This document shows, one piece after another, positions 53,458 to 57,254 of a DNA stretch of 57,254 bases. This DNA comes from Alphaproteobacteria bacterium. Its GTDB lineage: Bacteria; Pseudomonadota; Alphaproteobacteria; JAUXUR01. Location: positions 1 to 57,254 of the forward strand of contig JAUXUR010000057.1 of NCBI GenBank assembly GCA_030680745.1, read 5' to 3'. The stretch's first letter is position 1; every line of letters begins with the position of its first letter. Under the pieces are notes generated by a model. That model saw only the letters and a program-made list of their open reading frames with translations. It was not told the origin of the DNA and made no database searches. Both the position numbers and the translations under genes were made by a program.

Positions 53458-55368
53458 ATTATACTAGAACTCGGACATTTTGCGCTTATCATCGCCTTCA
53501 GCCTTAGTCTTCTACAATCAGGAAGCCTTGTTTGGGGAAACAGCCCTTTATATCAAAAAACGATACAGCCCCAACAACTTGCGCTTCTAAATTTTATATG
53601 TATTAGCATCGCTTTTTTATGTGTTGCCTATGCTTTTGTATTATCAGATTTTTCGCTTGCCTTAACGGCTAAAAATTCTCACACATCTAAACCACTTTTA
53701 TATAAAATATCAGGCATTTGGGCCAATCATGAAGGGTCAATGCTTTTATGGATATGGATTCACAGCTTTGTTGGCGCTTTATTTGTGTTCATGAATAAAA
53801 AATCAACCCCCTTCACGTCTAATAGTCTTGGGTTTCATGCAATTTTAAGCATCGCCTTTTTAGCGTTTCTATTATTCACCTCTAATCCATTTGAGCGCCT
53901 ATGGCCAGCGCCCACGGATGGCAAAGGCTTGAACCCCCTATTACAAGACCCTGCTTTGGCCTTTCATCCCCCTTTTCTTTATTTGGGCTATGTTGGTTTT
54001 TCAATTTGCTTTTGCATAAGCCTCGCTTTTTTAAAAGAGAAAACCCTCCCCCAAAATTGGGTTAAAACTTTACGTTTTTGGACGATCCTGCCCTGGAGCA
54101 TGCTCACCATCGGCATCACCTTAGGCAGTTTCTGGGCCTATTATGAATTAGGCTGGGGTGGTTGGTGGTTTTGGGATCCTGTCGAAAACGCATCCCTTAT
54201 GCCATGGCTTTTGGGCACTGCTTTATTACACGTTTTACCCCTTGTCCAAAAAAATCGTATTGATCAAAAATGGCCATTATTATTAGCCTTATGTATTTTT
54301 AACTTAAGTGTTTTTGGTACCTTTATTGTACGCTCAGGCTTTTTAACCTCAGTCCATTCTTTTGCCCTTGATCCACAACGTGGCATCATTCTTTTCAGCA
54401 TATTATTAGGATTACTTACCTTAAGCCTTCTCCATTATTTTTTCTATAAAACGCCTCAAAAAACACTGATTCAGTTTTCATTTTTTTCAAAAGAAACAAG
54501 CCTTGTTGCACAGAATATTTTTTTAATCGCAGCAAGCCTTATCATCTTTTTTTCAATGCTTTACCCCTATTTAGTTGAAATTTATAATGGCAATCAAATC
54601 AGCCTGGATCCCAGTTTTTTTGAAAAAAGCTTTTTGCCCCTTATGATTCCATTTGCATTTTTGCTGCCCATCGCCCCTTTTCTGAATTGGCGACATGGTA
54701 ATTTTCGAACTATTAAACATATTATTGCAGCTCCTTTTATTGCCGCCATTATCTTAAGCACTATTATTGGATTAAATTATAACACCACAAAATTTTATCC
54801 TTTTTTAGGTCTTTTCTTAAGTTTTTGGTGTCTTTTAGGCACTATTCTGTATGCCTATCAATTGTATAAAAAAGATAAATTCCAAGCCATTATTGAAAAA
54901 ATGCCGATGCTACTCGCCCATTTTGGATTTGGCATTGCCCTATTAGGCATGATTGGATCAACAACCTGGCACAAGGAACAAACATTGCTTCTTAAAGAGG
55001 GACAACAAATTGAATTTCAAGGCATTGTCTTTAAACTTTTAGCGCTTAAAGAAATCAAAGGCCCCAATTATTTATCCTTAATGGCCGATTTTCAACTGAC
55101 AAAAAATGGTGCTTCAAAAGGTATTCTAAGCCCTGAAAGGCGTCTTTATCCTATCGAGCAAAAATCAACCACCGAAATTGCTCTTCACACCCAATTTTTA
55201 AATGATTATTATTTAGTCCTGGGTGAGGAAGATCCATTGAAACGAGGCTGGGGTTTTAAATTTCATTATTACCCATTAGTGATTCTTATTTGGTTAGGCT
55301 GTCTAATTATCGCCTTTGGCGGCATATTAGGCTTTTTGCTTTATTTTTACAGGCGCAAAAAACAATGA
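53458..55368 (+). CDS. ccmF: cytochrome c maturation protein CcmF, no standard start codon
   Basis: About 636 residues, full length for CcmF, which ligates heme to apocytochrome c. The frame opens after a TAA at 53434. Conserved N-terminal sequence (LELGHFALIIAFSLSL) starts at once, yet no ATG, GTG or TTG precedes it; the first ATG, 53740, is inside WANHEGSMLLW and would remove about 94 conserved residues. ATT at 53458 is given as the likeliest start by comparison with (M)(I)xELGHFAL; ATA at 53443 is an alternative. Multiple membrane helices; the WWD domain reads GWGGWWFWDPVENASLMPWL. Its stop overlaps ccmI by ATGA. No ccmE is recognised upstream. Confidence 0.85.
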   Translation: MILELGHFALIIAFSLSLLQSGSLVWGNSPLYQKTIQPQQLALLNFICISIAFLCVAYAFVLSDFSLALTAKNSHTSKPLLYKISGIWANHEGSMLLWIWIHSFVGALFVFMNKKSTPFTSNSLGFHAILSIAFLAFLLFTSNPFERLWPAPTDGKGLNPLLQDPALAFHPPFLYLGYVGFSICFCISLAFLKEKTLPQNWVKTLRFWTILPWSMLTIGITLGSFWAYYELGWGGWWFWDPVENASLMPWLLGTALLHVLPLVQKNRIDQKWPLLLALCIFNLSVFGTFIVRSGFLTSVHSFALDPQRGIILFSILLGLLTLSLLHYFFYKTPQKTLIQFSFFSKETSLVAQNIFLIAASLIIFFSMLYPYLVEIYNGNQISLDPSFFEKSFLPLMIPFAFLLPIAPFLNWRHGNFRTIKHIIAAPFIAAIILSTIIGLNYNTTKFYPFLGLFLSFWCLLGTILYAYQLYKKDKFQAIIEKMPMLLAHFGFGIALLGMIGSTTWHKEQTLLLKEGQQIEFQGIVFKLLALKEIKGPNYLSLMADFQLTKNGASKGILSPERRLYPIEQKSTTEIALHTQFLNDYYLVLGEEDPLKRGWGFKFHYYPLVILIWLGCLIIAFGGILGFLLYFYRRKKQ

Positions 55369-55919
55369 TTTATATAGCTTTTTTTCTTTTATTAGCTTTC
55401 ATCATAATGTTTTTAATCAACCCCAAAGCACATAGAAAACACCTATATTTAACAATTACTTTCTTAAGCATTACATCGTTAGGTATTTATTCATTTTTAG
55501 GATCCCCCTCTTTACCCGATTGGCCCTACCACCAAAGCGAGGAAGAAAAAGAACTCAACACTCTCATTCAAAAATTAGAGGAACATCTTAAAGTAAACCC
55601 AAATGATCATAAATCCTGGCGTATTATAGGCGATGCTTATAAAAATATTAACTACCTCCCCCAAGCTATGACTGCATACGATATTTGCCTTTCAACTTAT
55701 AAAGAAGATGCTGATTTTCTGATTAATTATGCTGAATGTCTTATTCAAAGCCAAAATGGTGAGGTCACTCAAGATGCACTAAACAAGATTGAAACAGCTT
55801 TAACAATAAATCCAAATCACCCATTAGGCCTTTATTTCAAAGCGACATATCTTGACCAAATAGGCAATACGCAAGAAAGTTTAAAGATTCAGGAAAAATT
55901 AAAGACATTATTGAAATAG
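55365..55919 (+). CDS. ccmI: CcmI-like TPR protein of cytochrome c maturation
   Basis: 184 residues from the ATG overlapping the ccmF stop by four bases. Two N-terminal membrane helices, then LGSPSLPDWPY, the usual CcmI/CycH linker, and a periplasmic TPR part (HKSWRIIGDAYKNINYLPQA, HPLGLYFKATYLDQIGN). CcmI holds apocytochrome c for heme ligation. It is shorter than most CcmI proteins. ccmG and ccmH, often found next to ccmF, are absent here and must be elsewhere or lost. Confidence 0.82.
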   Translation: MIYIAFFLLLAFIIMFLINPKAHRKHLYLTITFLSITSLGIYSFLGSPSLPDWPYHQSEEEKELNTLIQKLEEHLKVNPNDHKSWRIIGDAYKNINYLPQAMTAYDICLSTYKEDADFLINYAECLIQSQNGEVTQDALNKIETALTINPNHPLGLYFKATYLDQIGNTQESLKIQEKLKTLLK

Positions 55920-55968
55920 TTTTTTATTCAAACAAAAAAACTATATTCATGAATATAAAACATTTTTA

Positions 55969-55997
55969 TTGACAACATAAAATAAATAAATTAAAGT
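55969..55997 (+). promoter_or_regulatory. sigma-70-like promoter of the last secreted gene
   Basis: TTGACA (55969-55974) and TAAAGT (55992-55997) with a 17-bp spacer, 43 bp before the ATG at 56041. The layout equals that of the three tandem giant genes. Confidence 0.6.
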
Positions 55998-56040
55998 CAA
56001 AACATATTTATTCTTAAAGCTTATTTAAATGGAAATAAAC

Positions 56041-57216
56041 ATGAAAAAACTTCTATATACGCATATTTTTGCATTAGTTTTATTATCAACTGCATCGTAT
56101 GCAACAAAAGATACACCAATTAATCTTACTAATATCAATGATGATCTTAAAGAAAATGATCAACCAATAATCACTGAAAACAAAATCATTGATGTTCCAA
56201 ATGTTATGTTATACCCAACTATTACATTAGATAATTCTGAACCACCTATAAAAAAACAAAAAATACAAGAAGAAGCAAGCGACAACAAAAATAATCTTAA
56301 TGTTAAAAACAACAAACCTACTAAAACGAACAAAAAATTAACAACAAAACAAAAAGAAGACATGATGACAGACATAATTAATTATGTTTTGGACAATATA
56401 ATTAATTGTACAACAAACATCATTATTGATGAAATAACCACAAAAATTTTTTTAAAAGAAAAAGAAGATATGGATAGATTAATTTCTGATGCAAGCGAAT
56501 ACATAAAAGAAAATATGAAAAACAACACAGAAAACGAATCTATAAAAATTATTTATAATGACATTTCCAAAAAAATTGAAGAAAGTTATGAAATAAAATT
56601 ATCAAAACATACACTCATTCAAATTAATATTTGGAACTTTATGGCAACTGATATTCAAAAAAAACATGACCTAACAAGGGGAGAAAGAAGTTTTAGCGCT
56701 CTTAATATTATGTTTCAGCGTCTTATGAAATCAAACCCAAAACTAGAAGACAATCACAGAAACATTCTGAAAGAACTACGCAAAGCATTTGATGATTTTG
56801 ACAAAACCAACAAATTAAAAAAAGAAAAAAGAAAATTAACTACAAAGCGTAAACACTCAGAACATAAGGCTTATAATTCAAAATTATCCTATGAAGCAAA
56901 AAAAGAAATGATAAATAAAATTTGTGATTACGCTAAAAACCGCATTAAAACCATTGACAACATTGATCAGTTAAAAGCAGATAAACGCAATGAATTGTTC
57001 AATAATATTGGGAACGATATTCAGAAAAATACAACCCTAACACTTGGAAAAAGAAGCTTTTCAGCCCTTTATAATTTATTCTATCAAAGCTTTCAATCAA
57101 TTAAAAACACGAATGATCCTCAAGAAGAAATCATTAAAGCATTACAAAAAACATTCTCACGACTACGTAAAGAATCTAATGTAGAGACGAACCCTTTAGC
57201 AGAGCAAACAACATAA
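56041..57216 (+). CDS. secreted Lys-rich protein with an internal duplication
   Basis: 391 residues from the ATG at 56041, preceded by GGAAA; this start gives signal peptide MKKLLYTHIFALVLLSTASYA, while the ATG at 56029 adds four residues. A basic motif KKQK lies at 71-74. Two related segments follow: each begins K(K/R)KLTTKxK, has a helix (DIINYVLDNI or EMINKICDYAKN), and contains DIQKxxxLTxGxRSFSAL followed by F and a Leu-rich helix. The linker between them is very basic (KKEKRKLTTKRKH). It could be a nucleic-acid-binding or nucleus-directed protein; this is inference. No known family. Confidence 0.74.
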   Translation: MKKLLYTHIFALVLLSTASYATKDTPINLTNINDDLKENDQPIITENKIIDVPNVMLYPTITLDNSEPPIKKQKIQEEASDNKNNLNVKNNKPTKTNKKLTTKQKEDMMTDIINYVLDNIINCTTNIIIDEITTKIFLKEKEDMDRLISDASEYIKENMKNNTENESIKIIYNDISKKIEESYEIKLSKHTLIQINIWNFMATDIQKKHDLTRGERSFSALNIMFQRLMKSNPKLEDNHRNILKELRKAFDDFDKTNKLKKEKRKLTTKRKHSEHKAYNSKLSYEAKKEMINKICDYAKNRIKTIDNIDQLKADKRNELFNNIGNDIQKNTTLTLGKRSFSALYNLFYQSFQSIKNTNDPQEEIIKALQKTFSRLRKESNVETNPLAEQTT

Positions 57217-57254
57217 TTTTACGTCACACTATAAAAATTAATACTCAGTGAACA

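Overview
The window looks like a chromosome segment of an AT-rich, host-associated alphaproteobacterium. Three observations support this: the syntenic run phoH-ybeY-corC-lnt-xre, an alphaproteobacterial aa3 oxidase operon (coxB-coxA-ctaB-small coxF-like gene-ctaG-coxC), and ccmF/ccmI. The many Sec-signal proteins without bacterial relatives that I recognise, eukaryote-like domains, decayed genes and dense palindromic repeats fit an intracellular symbiont of the Holosporales/Rickettsiales type. That placement is inference; no rRNA or tRNA was seen.

Layout. 1-8.4 kb: edge of an IS630-type transposase, a membrane/secreted orphan, pseC-pseB (first steps of pseudaminic acid synthesis), two divergent TPR proteins with a glycosyltransferase-like C-terminus, mazG and a ydfG-like dehydrogenase. 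8.5-15.5 kb: the phoH-ybeY-corC-lnt-xre block on the minus strand, interrupted by two paralogous secreted proteins. 15.9-30.1 kb: a large secreted Gln-rich protein and three tandem secreted giants of 1085-1168 residues with a shared C-terminal half, interleaved with remnants of gshB and comM. 30.1-33.3 kb: a nest of repeats, a secreted kinase-fold protein, a MITE-like element and an IS630 element. 33.4-39.3 kb: a DsbA-like oxidoreductase and the cytochrome oxidase operon. 39.6-49.1 kb: small secreted pairs, an M48 protease with TPRs, an LptM-like lipoprotein, an iron-permease-like protein, CsbD, a Gly-rich protein, a Ser-rich secreted protein and an amidohydrolase. 49.3-53.2 kb: a secreted protein with an OTU-type cysteine protease signature and 14 TPR-like repeats. 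53.4-57.2 kb: ccmF-ccmI and a secreted protein with an internal duplication.

Housekeeping genes serve envelope maturation (lnt, bepA-like, dsbA), ribosome/RNA quality control (ybeY, phoH) and aerobic respiration (cox and ccm). Between them lies what looks like an effector repertoire: at least six signal-peptide proteins carry short basic, nuclear-localisation-like motifs, one is OTU-like and one is kinase-like. The most unusual non-coding signal is a family of roughly 100-145 bp palindromes (types A and B) with a conserved core and terminal arms that differ between copies yet still pair, usually sitting at gene 3' ends.

Limits: all family calls come from motif recognition by eye; no alignments or database searches were run.
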